Shown here in pieces: positions 27,906 through 37,505 of a DNA stretch of 64,000 bases. The translations under genes were made by a program, and so were the position numbers. Location: the NCBI RefSeq assembly GCF_029360765.1, contig NZ_JARKNA010000008.1, forward strand, positions 1 through 64,000, read 5' to 3'. Origin of the DNA: Terrimonas pollutisoli. Its GTDB lineage: Bacteria > Bacteroidota > Bacteroidia > Chitinophagales > Chitinophagaceae. Below the pieces are notes generated by a model that saw only the letters and a program-made list of their open reading frames with translations, was not told where the DNA came from and did not search any database. Position 1 is the stretch's first letter; each line of letters starts with the position of its first letter.

Positions 27906-29351
27906 TCAGTTATACCCGGGGTTTTGAGAGAAAACAGAATTGTCATTTATTAATTGCACCTGGCTAAGCGGCACCGGGAAAAGCGTCATATGCTGCAACA
28001 TTCCGTAAGGTTGCATTACGCTGAAAGCTCGTCCTGTTCTTACCAGGTCAAACCATCGGTGTCCTTCAAAAGCAAGTTCGAGTCGCCTTTCTGTATAAAT
28101 TTTTTCTCTTGTATCATCTTTCGATAAACCTGTATGAGCCGACAGGCCTACCCGTTGACGAACCTGGTTGAGGAATCCTAAAGCCTGGTCAGTCTTTCCA
28201 TTTTCATTCAGCGCCTCAGCATACATTAACAGTACATCAGCATACCTGATCAACTTCCAGTTGACTTTACTGTCACCACCGCTTGCTACAGACGTAATAT
28301 ATTTTTTCGTATACGATTGGGATGTGTTCGGCAACAATGGAATGAAGTTTCCGTTTTGATCTGTAAATCCTCCTTCAGCTACAGAAATATTCTTCCTGGG
28401 ATCATTACTCTGCAGATCAAACTCATCAAAGATGGATTTAGTAGGTGAGTTTCTTTCGCCCAATGCGCCTTTAATTCCATAATAGTTTGCCATAGGAACT
28501 GAAATAGGCAAAAAGTCATTGGTATAATTGCTGCCCAGGCTTATTCCTTCTTCAAATTCTATGTCAAAAATATATTCGCTATGATGTTCATTTTTTGTAT
28601 AATCGAACAGATCATTGAACTTCGGCAACAGGGAATAACCCGAGGTAGTAACTTCCTGCAGTTTGGCTTCAGCTTTAGCAAAATCCTTAATGGTCAGGTA
28701 TACTTTTCCTAAAAGTGATTTGGCCGCTCCTTTTGTGACTCTTCCAACATCCTGGCCCGTATATTTTACCGGCAAATTATTTTCCGCATCAGTTAAGTCC
28801 GGAATAATCACCTGGCTGTATATATTATCAACCGGTTCTCTTCCGGCTTTATAGGCTTCTTCGAGAGAAATAACTTTGGTGATTCTGGGAACAGCCCCGA
28901 AAATTCTTACCAAGTCAAAATAGGCAAGGGCTCTTAAAAATTTTGCTTCCCCTATATGACGCTTTTTGTTTATTACAACAGCCGTATCTGTTTTTTCTAT
29001 CTGGTCTAAAATGTTATTAGCCCTGTTGATCAGAATATAATAATTCCTCCAGGTATCCCTGATCAGGGAAGCATCACTGGCCAATGTAAAATTGTCGACG
29101 GTAAGCAGGGATATATTGCTGAATATTTCCTGTTGTGAGTCGTCGCTGCGCAGATCTCCAAATACCCAGAAATTTCTATATTGGATTTGCAATTCCCTGT
29201 AACAACCGATAACAGCATCCTGGAAGTCTTTATCAGTTTTATATAATACATCAATGGTAACAGACGATTCAGGCCTTGCTTCGATAAAGTCTTTTTTACA
29301 GGAAAATATAAGAACAGGCGCCAGTCCAAGCAGGAAGAGTAATTTTTTCAT
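27906..29351 (-). CDS. SusD1, RagB/SusD-family substrate-binding lipoprotein
   Basis: A 481-residue outer-membrane lipoprotein with signal MKKLLFLLGLAPVLIFSC (lipobox Cys18). The SusD fold has N-terminal TPR-like helices (AKFLRALAYFDLVRIFG, about 135-150). The conserved C-terminal region is KIYTERRLELAFEGHRWFDLVRTG, then LFPVPLSQVQL and QNPGYN. It is much shorter than the other three SusDs in this window and not closely related to them. It caps the SusC1 barrel and binds the incoming glycan. The gene lies 29 bp after SusC1. Confidence 0.93.
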   Translation of the reverse strand: MKKLLFLLGLAPVLIFSCKKDFIEARPESSVTIDVLYKTDKDFQDAVIGCYRELQIQYRNFWVFGDLRSDDSQQEIFSNISLLTVDNFTLASDASLIRDTWRNYYILINRANNILDQIEKTDTAVVINKKRHIGEAKFLRALAYFDLVRIFGAVPRITKVISLEEAYKAGREPVDNIYSQVIIPDLTDAENNLPVKYTGQDVGRVTKGAAKSLLGKVYLTIKDFAKAEAKLQEVTTSGYSLLPKFNDLFDYTKNEHHSEYIFDIEFEEGISLGSNYTNDFLPISVPMANYYGIKGALGERNSPTKSIFDEFDLQSNDPRKNISVAEGGFTDQNGNFIPLLPNTSQSYTKKYITSVASGGDSKVNWKLIRYADVLLMYAEALNENGKTDQALGFLNQVRQRVGLSAHTGLSKDDTREKIYTERRLELAFEGHRWFDLVRTGRAFSVMQPYGMLQHMTLFPVPLSQVQLINDNSVFSQNPGYN

Positions 29352-29380
29352 ACCTGTAATTTTTAGTTTTTTGAATAAGC

Positions 29381-32300
29381 TTAAAATGAAATATTCAAAC
29401 CGATGATAAGGCTTTTAGCCAACGGATAATCGTTAGACTCATTACCTGGTCTTAAAGGATCGCTGCTAAAACTAACATCGGGATTAAAAGCTGTATTTTT
29501 TGTAATAAGTAAAGGGTTGGTTGCATTCACGTAAACCCTGGCCGCACTCAACTTCAGCTTTGAAAAGAATTGACGGGGCAATGAATAGCTTGCTATGATG
29601 TTATTGAACCTGAGATAGGTTCCGTTATCAAGGTAACGTTGACTTGGAAGTCTCACCCCTCCTGTAGGAGCATCGTTAGGCCTTGGTGTTTTACCGTCTC
29701 CGGGCTCTTGTTCAGACTTCCAATAGTTATTGTTGAAAGCATACACTCTCACCCTCGCTCTCGTACTATTTCCGGCGCTTCTCGACAGGTCATAGATCTT
29801 ATTTCCGTGTGAGCCCTGCAGGCTGATCGTCAGGCTAAAATTTTTGTAGGAAAAATTATTGGTCATTCCGTAATAGAAATCCGGGTAAGGAGTGCCCATG
29901 ATGGTATTGTCAAAACTATTGATGATGCCATCCGGTCTTCCATTCGGTCCGCTTATGTCTTTAAATCTTACGTCGCCGATCCTTGAGCGGTCACTGGCTC
30001 CGGGGTTATAGATTGGCCCCTTGTCCAACTCAGCTTGGCTTTTGAAAATACCGTCCACGATTAAGCCATAGAACATACCGATAGGTTGTCCAAGCATCGT
30101 GACATTGTTATCAGTAAAAATCGGATCACCTTCCGGTCCAAGTTTTACAACTTTGTTACGATAGGCAGATAAATTAAAATCGGTAGTCCATGTCAATTGC
30201 TGATTCAGGTTGACTGATCGCACAACAAATTCCCAACCTGTGTTTTGAACCTCACCAATATTTTTCAGCGCATTGGTAAACCCGGTGATAGCCGGGATAT
30301 TAACATTCAATAAAAGATCTTTATTTTTTGATCTGAAATAATCTACTGTAAAAGACAATCGTCTTTCCAGGAAACTGGCATCTATTCCTATATTGACCGA
30401 CTGCTGTTTTTCCCATGTCAAAGAAGGATTGGAAAGTCTTTGGGGGGCAAATCCTCCTACTGCAACACCACCTAAATCATAAGTGAGGTAATTGATAGTG
30501 GCGTATTGCTCATAATTTCCGATGTTGTTATTTCCGGTTTCTCCATAACTGGTTCGCAACTTCAATTCATTTACAAATTCAATGCCTTTAAAAAAATCTT
30601 CATCCGAAATTCTCCAGGCTACCGCTGCCGAAGGAAAAACTCCATATTTTTTATTGGCGCCAAAACGGGAAGATCCATCGGTACGTATGGAAGCTGTCAG
30701 GTAATATTTATTATTGAAATTATAATTCAATCTCGCCAGATAAGATAATATGGACCAGGTGTATTTTTCGGAGGAGCCGTTGGTGATCTGCCCGCCAACA
30801 GCACTTAGCGTTTGTATTAAATTATTGGGATAGCGGTTGCTTTCCAAAAAATTGGAATAACCATTTTCTTTTTGCGCAGTATAACCAACAAGCCCCGCAA
30901 GGTTATGTTTATTTAACTTTTTGTTGTAATTCAATGTGGCCTCCGTTATCCAGTTTATGCTTGAAAATGAATTGTCAGTTCCAGTGGGCGGGTTATTAAA
31001 AAAAACCGGGAGGCTTGGTTTAAATGTCGTCCTTTTTGTATTCAAAAAGCTTGCTCCTGCTAATACACTCAGCTTTAGATCCTCGATTATTTTATAGTCA
31101 ACATTTATATTGTTTAGCAGCCTGAACGATTTTTGATTGGCCTTATATTCATTTGCCACTGCCAACGGGTTTGAAAAATTTGCCTGTGCTGCCAGGCCGC
31201 CAAAAAAGAAATATTCACCATTTTCATCCAATAAAGGATAAAAATTGTGCGTTGCCATAGCGCTTCCCAGTATTCCTTCGCCTTGGTTGCCTGTTGTTGG
31301 CAGTGCATTTTTATCGGTATAGGATGGGTTGAGATTGATCCGGGCGGAAAGCCTGTTTGATAATTTGGCATCAATATTTGCCCTCAGCGAATACCTGTCG
31401 AAATTGCTGTTCAATACGATTCCTTTTTGTGTCAGGTACTCACCGCTCAGTGCATACTTTACATTTTCATTCCCACCTGTAGCGGTCAATTGATATTGAC
31501 TTTGCGGAGCAGTATGCAGTACCACATCTAATGCATCAACATCATGTGTATTTCTGCCGTCAAGTACATCAAGAATCACCGGGGGTACAATCCTGAACCA
31601 GGTATCAGGCGGACCGGTAACAGGACGGCCTTCATCAATATTCCTGTTTTTAATCCCATCATAAAAGTATTGAGCCATCTCCTTTGCATTCATCATCTCC
31701 GGCTTTTTGGCAACTTTTTGCCAGCCGGTGTAGGTATCAAAAGTTATCACTGGCTTGCCGGCCCGACCTCTCTTCGTATTGATGATGATAACTCCATTAG
31801 CTCCCCGTGATCCATAAATGGCAGTAGCGGATGCGTCTTTTAAAATATCTATGCTTTCAATATCATTTGGATTCAACGTTTCAATACTTCCGACAGGATA
31901 TCCATCCACAACATATAACGGGTCCGGGCCGGCCGAAATACTTCCAATTCCTCTTATCCTGATTTGCGGCGCTACACCCGGCTCCCCGGAAACCGGTTTT
32001 ACCTGGACACCCGCTACTTTTCCGAGCAACGCCTGGTCAATACGGGTTGACGCAAGATCTTTAAATTCCTTACTGCCTACTGATGCGATAGATCCGGTCA
32101 GGTCCTTTCTTTTTTGTGTACCATAGCCGATCACAATCACCTGGTCCATTGAGATCACTGATTCTTTCATAGTAATGACAAGAGACAGGTCGCTGCTTTC
32201 TTTAACACTATAGCCTGATAAAGTTTGGGATTCAAACCCTGCAGCAGAGAAACTAAAGCTGTAAGGTCCGCCGGAAGGGATTCTTGAAAACGAAAATATT

Positions 32301-32515
32301 CCGCTGCTATCCGTGGTGGTGCCGGAAGTAAAATTATTTTTTGAATTCCTGATAATAACATTCACATTGGGAATGGGTCCATTGTTATCGGTCATTACGA
32401 CCCCTTTGATATTACTGTTCTTTTGTTGCCCGATACATTCGATCGATTGACCAAGGCAAAAAAAGAAAATAAGCGCAACCAAACTGAACCTGTTTGTAAC
32501 TTGATTTGGGCTCAT
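29381..32515 (-). CDS. SusC1, TonB-dependent glycan importer
   Basis: A 1044-residue SusC/RagA barrel (ATG at 32515; the TTG two codons upstream is less likely). After the signal peptide comes a carboxypeptidase-regulatory-like Ig domain (IKGVVMTDNNGPIPNVNVII). The TonB-box region is VIVIGYGTQKRKDLTGS. Plug phrases LYVVDGYPVG, IESIDILKDASATAIYGSRG and ANGVIIINTKRG follow, then a barrel ending IGLNISF. No N-terminal STN secretin-like domain is present, though the FecR gene directly upstream (52 bp) would normally signal through one. It is divergent from SusC2-4. Confidence 0.94.
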   Translation of the reverse strand: MSPNQVTNRFSLVALIFFFCLGQSIECIGQQKNSNIKGVVMTDNNGPIPNVNVIIRNSKNNFTSGTTTDSSGIFSFSRIPSGGPYSFSFSAAGFESQTLSGYSVKESSDLSLVITMKESVISMDQVIVIGYGTQKRKDLTGSIASVGSKEFKDLASTRIDQALLGKVAGVQVKPVSGEPGVAPQIRIRGIGSISAGPDPLYVVDGYPVGSIETLNPNDIESIDILKDASATAIYGSRGANGVIIINTKRGRAGKPVITFDTYTGWQKVAKKPEMMNAKEMAQYFYDGIKNRNIDEGRPVTGPPDTWFRIVPPVILDVLDGRNTHDVDALDVVLHTAPQSQYQLTATGGNENVKYALSGEYLTQKGIVLNSNFDRYSLRANIDAKLSNRLSARINLNPSYTDKNALPTTGNQGEGILGSAMATHNFYPLLDENGEYFFFGGLAAQANFSNPLAVANEYKANQKSFRLLNNINVDYKIIEDLKLSVLAGASFLNTKRTTFKPSLPVFFNNPPTGTDNSFSSINWITEATLNYNKKLNKHNLAGLVGYTAQKENGYSNFLESNRYPNNLIQTLSAVGGQITNGSSEKYTWSILSYLARLNYNFNNKYYLTASIRTDGSSRFGANKKYGVFPSAAVAWRISDEDFFKGIEFVNELKLRTSYGETGNNNIGNYEQYATINYLTYDLGGVAVGGFAPQRLSNPSLTWEKQQSVNIGIDASFLERRLSFTVDYFRSKNKDLLLNVNIPAITGFTNALKNIGEVQNTGWEFVVRSVNLNQQLTWTTDFNLSAYRNKVVKLGPEGDPIFTDNNVTMLGQPIGMFYGLIVDGIFKSQAELDKGPIYNPGASDRSRIGDVRFKDISGPNGRPDGIINSFDNTIMGTPYPDFYYGMTNNFSYKNFSLTISLQGSHGNKIYDLSRSAGNSTRARVRVYAFNNNYWKSEQEPGDGKTPRPNDAPTGGVRLPSQRYLDNGTYLRFNNIIASYSLPRQFFSKLKLSAARVYVNATNPLLITKNTAFNPDVSFSSDPLRPGNESNDYPLAKSLIIGLNISF

Positions 32516-32573
32516 ATGCAAGCAGTGTTGTTTAGATTAAAAAATCACCGGTCAATCGAAACTACCGGCCACA

Positions 32574-33734
32574 TCAGTTTTTCTTTTGAATCAGAAATCC
32601 ATTGTTTTCCTGGCTCACTTTTAAACCATTCAGTGTTGCTATTCGCTCTAAAATATTTTTCAGTTCCTCCGATTTTTCGAATTTGCCAATGAAATACATT
32701 CTCTTTACCTCTTTCTTCCTGTAGATAATTTTAACCTGGAACATATTGGCTAATTGATCAAATACCTCATCCAGGGCTTGATTATTGAACATAAACCATG
32801 ACCCGCCGCTATCGCCGGGCAAAGAAGGGTTATCTTCCACCACCTTTTTATTGCTTTTTATTATTTTCCCCGAAACCGTTGCTGTCCTGAATGACCTGAC
32901 TCTTACATTTACTTTTACCTTGTCATACACCAACTCAGTGCCTGCTAACAGTATATATTCCCGGCCGAGTTTTTTTGGTGTTTCAAGAGATGACTTTACA
33001 ACGACCTTACCCTCGTACAACCTGATTGCGATTTTATCGCTCTGCGGGTATGAGCTGACTGTAAACTCAGTACCTAATGCTGTAGTGGAGACATCACCTG
33101 TCAACACCGTAAATGGTCTTGTGCTATCTTTTGCAACGGAGAACCCAGCCTTCCCGGTCAACTCGATATTCCGACGATTATGCTCAAACTTTTCTTTATA
33201 GCTTACCTCACTATTTTTGTATAACACAATCTCAGATCCATCTTCTAACCGGATTTTTTTAGGTATGGCTGAGGTATTAATTTCTTTCCTGGTAACAACA
33301 CTATAGCTACTATCAATCTTATCATTTGTTTTTATCGCCAACTGCTTTTCCCCGGGGATATTCATGAAAATATTTCTTCCCATCCAAAGGATTGACAGTA
33401 CCGAGGCGGCTATAGCACCAGCCAATATTATTTTTTTATTGATTATTTTTTTTCTGACAGCAGTGCCGTTAAAATCCGCTTTCTCCGGCCCACTGACCTG
33501 CTCATCCCCTACAACTTTTAAATGACCGGCCGATCTTTTCTTCCTGAAATATTCCCATTCACTATCAATATTTATCTTTTCCATACTGTGATCAACATCA
33601 ATAAGCTCCCATGATCTCTTTACTTTTTCAAAATAATTCGCATTTTGATCGCTATCATTAATCCAGTTCCGTACGAGTATTTTTTCCTCCTCACTCAACT
33701 CATTTGCCAGATATTTTATTAATAGATCGTCCAT
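32574..33734 (-). CDS. FecR-family anti-sigma factor
   Basis: A 386-residue inner-membrane anti-sigma factor. Residues 1-95 are cytoplasmic (MDDLLIKYLANELSEEEKIL), with one transmembrane helix at about 102-119 (IILAGAIAASVLSILWMG). The periplasmic FecR domain has LEDGSEIVLYKNSEVSYK, then ELTGKAGFSVAKDSTRPF and TALGTEFTVSSY. A DUF4974-like domain ends the protein (LDEVFDQLANMFQVKIIYRKK). It should hold an ECF sigma factor until a TonB receptor signals. The sigma gene that should precede it is decayed (33835-34135). The only intact ECF gene in the window is 7.5 kb away at 41225. Confidence 0.93.
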   Translation of the reverse strand: MDDLLIKYLANELSEEEKILVRNWINDSDQNANYFEKVKRSWELIDVDHSMEKINIDSEWEYFRKKRSAGHLKVVGDEQVSGPEKADFNGTAVRKKIINKKIILAGAIAASVLSILWMGRNIFMNIPGEKQLAIKTNDKIDSSYSVVTRKEINTSAIPKKIRLEDGSEIVLYKNSEVSYKEKFEHNRRNIELTGKAGFSVAKDSTRPFTVLTGDVSTTALGTEFTVSSYPQSDKIAIRLYEGKVVVKSSLETPKKLGREYILLAGTELVYDKVKVNVRVRSFRTATVSGKIIKSNKKVVEDNPSLPGDSGGSWFMFNNQALDEVFDQLANMFQVKIIYRKKEVKRMYFIGKFEKSEELKNILERIATLNGLKVSQENNGFLIQKKN

Positions 33735-33834
33735 CGGGTTGTCATTGTGCGTGCAGCAGTAAAACGATTTGGAATGAAAATACCCTTACAGGAAAGAAAA
33801 AAAATTGAAGAAAAAATACCGGCAAAATAAGACT

Positions 33835-34135
33835 TCATGAGTAAGGTAATTGGATAACCCGTCTCAATTTTACGAACGCCCAGTTCCTCTTCGCTTCAAC
33901 GGCTTTTACCGAAAATATTCATTTGGTTTGCTACTTCAGCATGTTTCAATTCTTCATACCGGAAGAGTTTAAAGATTTTCTGCATTTGCAATGGCAACTC
34001 AGCTGGATATCCGCATTCATTTATTTAACCTCATATTTTCAAACTCGCTCCTGAATTTGCATACAGACATGCTTTGAATAAGATGCGTTTTATACCTTCC
34101 TTTTGTCTTATCGTATTTAAGAACGTCCGGGTTAC
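33835..34135 (-). pseudogene. decayed ECF sigma factor gene (partner of the FecR)
   Basis: Reading leftwards, this stretch aligns base for base with the distal half of the intact ECF gene at 41225-41797. Shared stretches encode RYK-THLIQS-SVCKFRSEFEN, then NADIQ, and then the region-4 helix-turn-helix sequence. It carries an in-frame stop before NADIQ, a deletion of the AAIAEL stretch and frameshifts in region 4. The front of the gene (region 2, promoter -10 recognition) is missing. The homology continues through the leader into the FecR start, and the matching leader lies between 41125 and 41240. It is a non-functional relic of a duplicated sigma-FecR module. Confidence 0.85.
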
Positions 34136-34140
34136 TAAAT

Positions 34141-34158
34141 TTTAAATGATCATTTAAA
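34141..34158. other. perfect 18-bp AT-rich palindrome
   Basis: TTTAAATGATCATTTAAA is self-complementary. It lies just past the stop of the GH32 gene (34166) and at the broken end of the sigma relic. It may mark the rearrangement join, a weak transcript end or a protein site. It could also be chance in AT-rich DNA. Confidence 0.4.
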
Positions 34159-34165
34159 TTCATTG

Positions 34166-35725
34166 CTATCGCTTATAACCTAATTCCTGCTCCCGCTTTA
34201 ACCATATTGATTCCAACCTATACAGCTCAAGATTCAGCACCTGGCATTCCCCTCCCAAAGCCGATAAGCTAAGGTTCATATTCGATGCGTCGGGGTAAAA
34301 CAACCTGGTAAAGGTTACTTCCCCTTCGTTTGCATATATTTCGATTGAATTCCTGTCGACGATAAATCTTAATTTGATCTGATTATTTACCAGAGTTATT
34401 TTTTCCTTCGCCCCCATGAAAAAAAGCTCCTGCAGCGATGAATTGTAAATGATCTTTTCTCCCCTGATATCAAATACGATTTCTTTTGATTTGCCCGGGT
34501 CGATTGCCGCAATGATCTCGAACACATCTCCCTTTATCTCCCCCATCAATTTTATTCCAGGCTTTACAGTTAAATTTTTCCAGGCATGCGGATCATATCG
34601 TAATTGCTTTATTCCGTCAATGGGATTCCGGCATAACACTGTTCTGCCGTTGATCGTTTTTAACGAAAGTTCTACGGGAAAAATCATTTGCTGGCTCCAT
34701 ATCCTGTCATGAACCGGAGGTTCATTAATCATCATGAAAGCCAATTGGTAAAAAGGGCCATCCCCTTCATAGGATTGTTTCCATGTTTGTGTGGCATAGA
34801 TATCCTTTGTATAATAATTTGTCCGGCCGCCAGAGGTATTTAATACGGACTCTTCCCCCAAAGGATGTTTTTCACCGGTGGGTTTAAACCGTATCCCATC
34901 AAACTCCCCTATATAATAAGAGCCATTGCCATCAATTAAAACCCATTTCTTATTTTGATTATTTCCATCTAAGGGCATTTCAATCATGTCAGGGCATTCA
35001 AAAAAACCATCCAGCTGACTGAGAAAATGCCAGTCCAGCAAATTATCAGACTTGTAAAAGGAAAAGCCCGGGAAATCATATATGACCATTCGCCACGACT
35101 GGTCTGGCTTGAACCAAAAAACATTGGGGTCACGCCTGTTTTCTTTAGCCGGAATAACGGGGTTCTTTTTGTGCCGTATCCATGTCTTCCCCGCATCATT
35201 GCTAAAAGCAAGGCAAACGCCCCTCCCATAATCGGTATAAAAAACAACCATTGTTTTCTCGGCACCGGTTCGTAGACCCAATGTATTATTCCAGTCAATA
35301 ATGCCGCTGCCGCTTCCCGGCCTGTTGTCAATAATTGTGTTGGTTATTGGCGGCAGCTGTTCCCAATAAATACAGTCATCGCTGACGGCGTGGCCCCAAT
35401 TTTTATTATCCCTTCTTCTTTTCGACCATTCATCATACATATAAAACAGGTGATACTGCCCTTTATACCTTATTAAGCCGGTCGGGTCTGCTATTTGCCC
35501 GGTAATAGCAGTGTAATGAACCTGGGGCCGAAGGACCTGATTGTAATGCATATTCTCATACACATCGGCATAGTTTAACCGATAAGGATCGGTAGCCTCT
35601 ATTCCTTTTTTTTGAGCTGAAGAATTCTCTTTTTTTGCATTTACCGCTTCTTCAGTTATTTGCTGGGCACCAACTTCATAGCGTAGTAAAAGCATTACTA
35701 TTATAACCCTAACCTGACATTTCAT
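34166..35725 (-). CDS. GH32 fructan hydrolase of block C
   Basis: A 519-residue exported GH32 enzyme with a signal peptide of about 20 residues and a 40-residue polar linker. Catalytic landmarks are Asp80 in TGQIADPTG (a changed NDPNG motif), Asp199 in NRRDPNVFWF and Glu243 in FFECPDMIEM. Propeller and C-terminal beta-sandwich (NSIEIYANEGE) are both complete. It is distinct from the other GH32s: a different N-terminal motif and no inserted module. It follows SusD2 at 25 bp and is the last intact gene of block C. Hydrolysis of fructan oligomers imported by SusC2/SusD2 is likely; exo or endo mode cannot be told. Confidence 0.9.
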   Translation of the reverse strand: MKCQVRVIIVMLLLRYEVGAQQITEEAVNAKKENSSAQKKGIEATDPYRLNYADVYENMHYNQVLRPQVHYTAITGQIADPTGLIRYKGQYHLFYMYDEWSKRRRDNKNWGHAVSDDCIYWEQLPPITNTIIDNRPGSGSGIIDWNNTLGLRTGAEKTMVVFYTDYGRGVCLAFSNDAGKTWIRHKKNPVIPAKENRRDPNVFWFKPDQSWRMVIYDFPGFSFYKSDNLLDWHFLSQLDGFFECPDMIEMPLDGNNQNKKWVLIDGNGSYYIGEFDGIRFKPTGEKHPLGEESVLNTSGGRTNYYTKDIYATQTWKQSYEGDGPFYQLAFMMINEPPVHDRIWSQQMIFPVELSLKTINGRTVLCRNPIDGIKQLRYDPHAWKNLTVKPGIKLMGEIKGDVFEIIAAIDPGKSKEIVFDIRGEKIIYNSSLQELFFMGAKEKITLVNNQIKLRFIVDRNSIEIYANEGEVTFTRLFYPDASNMNLSLSALGGECQVLNLELYRLESIWLKREQELGYKR

Positions 35726-35750
35726 GAAAATATCTTTGTGATGTTAAATT

Positions 35751-37487
35751 TTAATAGCCGGTATTTTGAACATACAACCCTTTCGTAAAATCAATCTCCT
35801 TTTGGGGTATAGGGAAATATTCATTTTTACCTTTTGTAAAGAAGGCTTTCTTTAAATAATCCCTTTTTGTTTTTTCAACAGCTAAATAAGCATTCAATGT
35901 TTCCGCCGCGATTCCCCATCGAACAAGATCAAAGAAACGTGGGCTTTCCATCGCAAACTCCAGGCGCCTTTCCCACTGAAGAGCCATTCTTGCATTTGCC
36001 TGCGTCCAGGTCAGATTAATACCGTCATATTCTGCGATCCGGTAATTTGAGGGGCTCGAACCGTCCAAAAACTTTGTTCTTCCGGTACTATTCTTTGCCC
36101 TGACCCTGATTTGATTGATCAATGGTCTGGCTTCCTCCTGGCGACCTAATTCAATAAGCGCTTCCGCTTTCCATAAAAGCAAATCGGCAAAGCGAATCAC
36201 ATCTACATTCTTGGAAGAACCGATATAGGGGCCTACTTTTTTAAAACAAGGACAATCAGCGGCCTGTTGTTCTTTCATATTTCCAAACGATCCATAGATC
36301 TGGGGGATTCTTTCCCAGCTATGCGAATAAAGAATTTTGGGATTATATTTAAATGGATGCCCCTGGATTCCTATGGTATGATCAATACGTGGATCAACAG
36401 TTGCACCTGCAGAAACAAGATCAGCATCTTTCAGGTCCGCATCGTTAAATGTGTTAAACATCGGAAGGCCATCCTGGTCTGTTTTAAAAGCATTCACCAT
36501 GTTTTGGGATGGAATATGAAACCAACAGCAGCCATATTGAGGAGCATTACTATAGTTAAGGCTAGTAGACATACTCAACCTCCCATTTGTAGTACCATCA
36601 TTAATAGAATATTGAATGGCAAATATGGACTCGGGACCATTATCATAATCCCATAAAAAATTCTCGGCAAAATCATTCGACAATTTATATTTACCGGAAT
36701 TGATGACATCACTTGTCAATGCAACTACTTCTTCAAGCTTGTTTTTATTAATATTAATCACCTCATGATTTTCATTTTGTTCATAGGCCTGGTAAAGTCT
36801 GACTTTTGCCAGATAGGCTTCTGCTGATAAGCGGTTGACTCTCCCCGGCTGAGACTGGCTAACGGGAAGGTTGTCGACAGCAAATTGGAAATCATCCGCA
36901 ATTATGTTCCATAACTCGTCATTGGAAAACGTGCGATTGGAAATTTTTAAAATATCATCATCAGAAGTTTCCTCATCGATATAGGAAAAGTATTTAAATA
37001 ATATTTTCAAAAGAAAGTTAAGGTGCCCTCTCAGAAAACGGGCTTCACCCTGGCGGGTCTTTTTTTGAGGAAAATCTGCTTCCGAAACAGAATTGAGTTT
37101 CTTTAATGCAAAATTAGCCCTTGAGATTGCGCGATAGAGATTTGTCCAAGTAGCAGGAAAACCTGCGTTATTCGGAATTTGTGCCGCTTCTATCGTATAA
37201 TATTGTTCTAACGCATCGTATTCTGTACGGTTGTTTACCGCGCCTCCACCTTTATAAGCGTCATCGGAATGCACACTTCCATATGCCCACATGCTACTGA
37301 TAGGATCTTCGCGGTCGTCATTACCTATTGCTGCATAGGCTGCAGTTAAAAGGCCATCAATTGCCTCGGGAGTATTTAAATCACTTTCTGTAAGTGTACC
37401 CTTAGGTTTGGATTCTAAAAATTTCTGACAGCTAACGAAAGAAAGAATCGTTAGCAGCATTATTAATGTAATGAAGTTGTATTTCAT
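35751..37487 (-). CDS. SusD2, RagB/SusD-family lipoprotein
   Basis: A 578-residue SusD of the larger type. Lipobox FVSCQKFL (Cys20). Conserved phrases shared with SusD3 and SusD4 include DLNTPEAIDGLLTAAYAAIGND, YGSVHSDDAYKGGG, QNMVNAFKTDQDGLPMFNTF and WERRLEFAMESPRFFDLVRW. These three are near-identical in length (573-578) and clearly duplicated from one gene. It is 18 bp after SusC2 and is its lid and glycan-binding partner. It is followed by a GH32 at 25 bp. Confidence 0.94.
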   Translation of the reverse strand: MKYNFITLIMLLTILSFVSCQKFLESKPKGTLTESDLNTPEAIDGLLTAAYAAIGNDDREDPISSMWAYGSVHSDDAYKGGGAVNNRTEYDALEQYYTIEAAQIPNNAGFPATWTNLYRAISRANFALKKLNSVSEADFPQKKTRQGEARFLRGHLNFLLKILFKYFSYIDEETSDDDILKISNRTFSNDELWNIIADDFQFAVDNLPVSQSQPGRVNRLSAEAYLAKVRLYQAYEQNENHEVININKNKLEEVVALTSDVINSGKYKLSNDFAENFLWDYDNGPESIFAIQYSINDGTTNGRLSMSTSLNYSNAPQYGCCWFHIPSQNMVNAFKTDQDGLPMFNTFNDADLKDADLVSAGATVDPRIDHTIGIQGHPFKYNPKILYSHSWERIPQIYGSFGNMKEQQAADCPCFKKVGPYIGSSKNVDVIRFADLLLWKAEALIELGRQEEARPLINQIRVRAKNSTGRTKFLDGSSPSNYRIAEYDGINLTWTQANARMALQWERRLEFAMESPRFFDLVRWGIAAETLNAYLAVEKTKRDYLKKAFFTKGKNEYFPIPQKEIDFTKGLYVQNTGY

Positions 37488-37505
37488 AATAATTTGTGTT
37501 TGGAA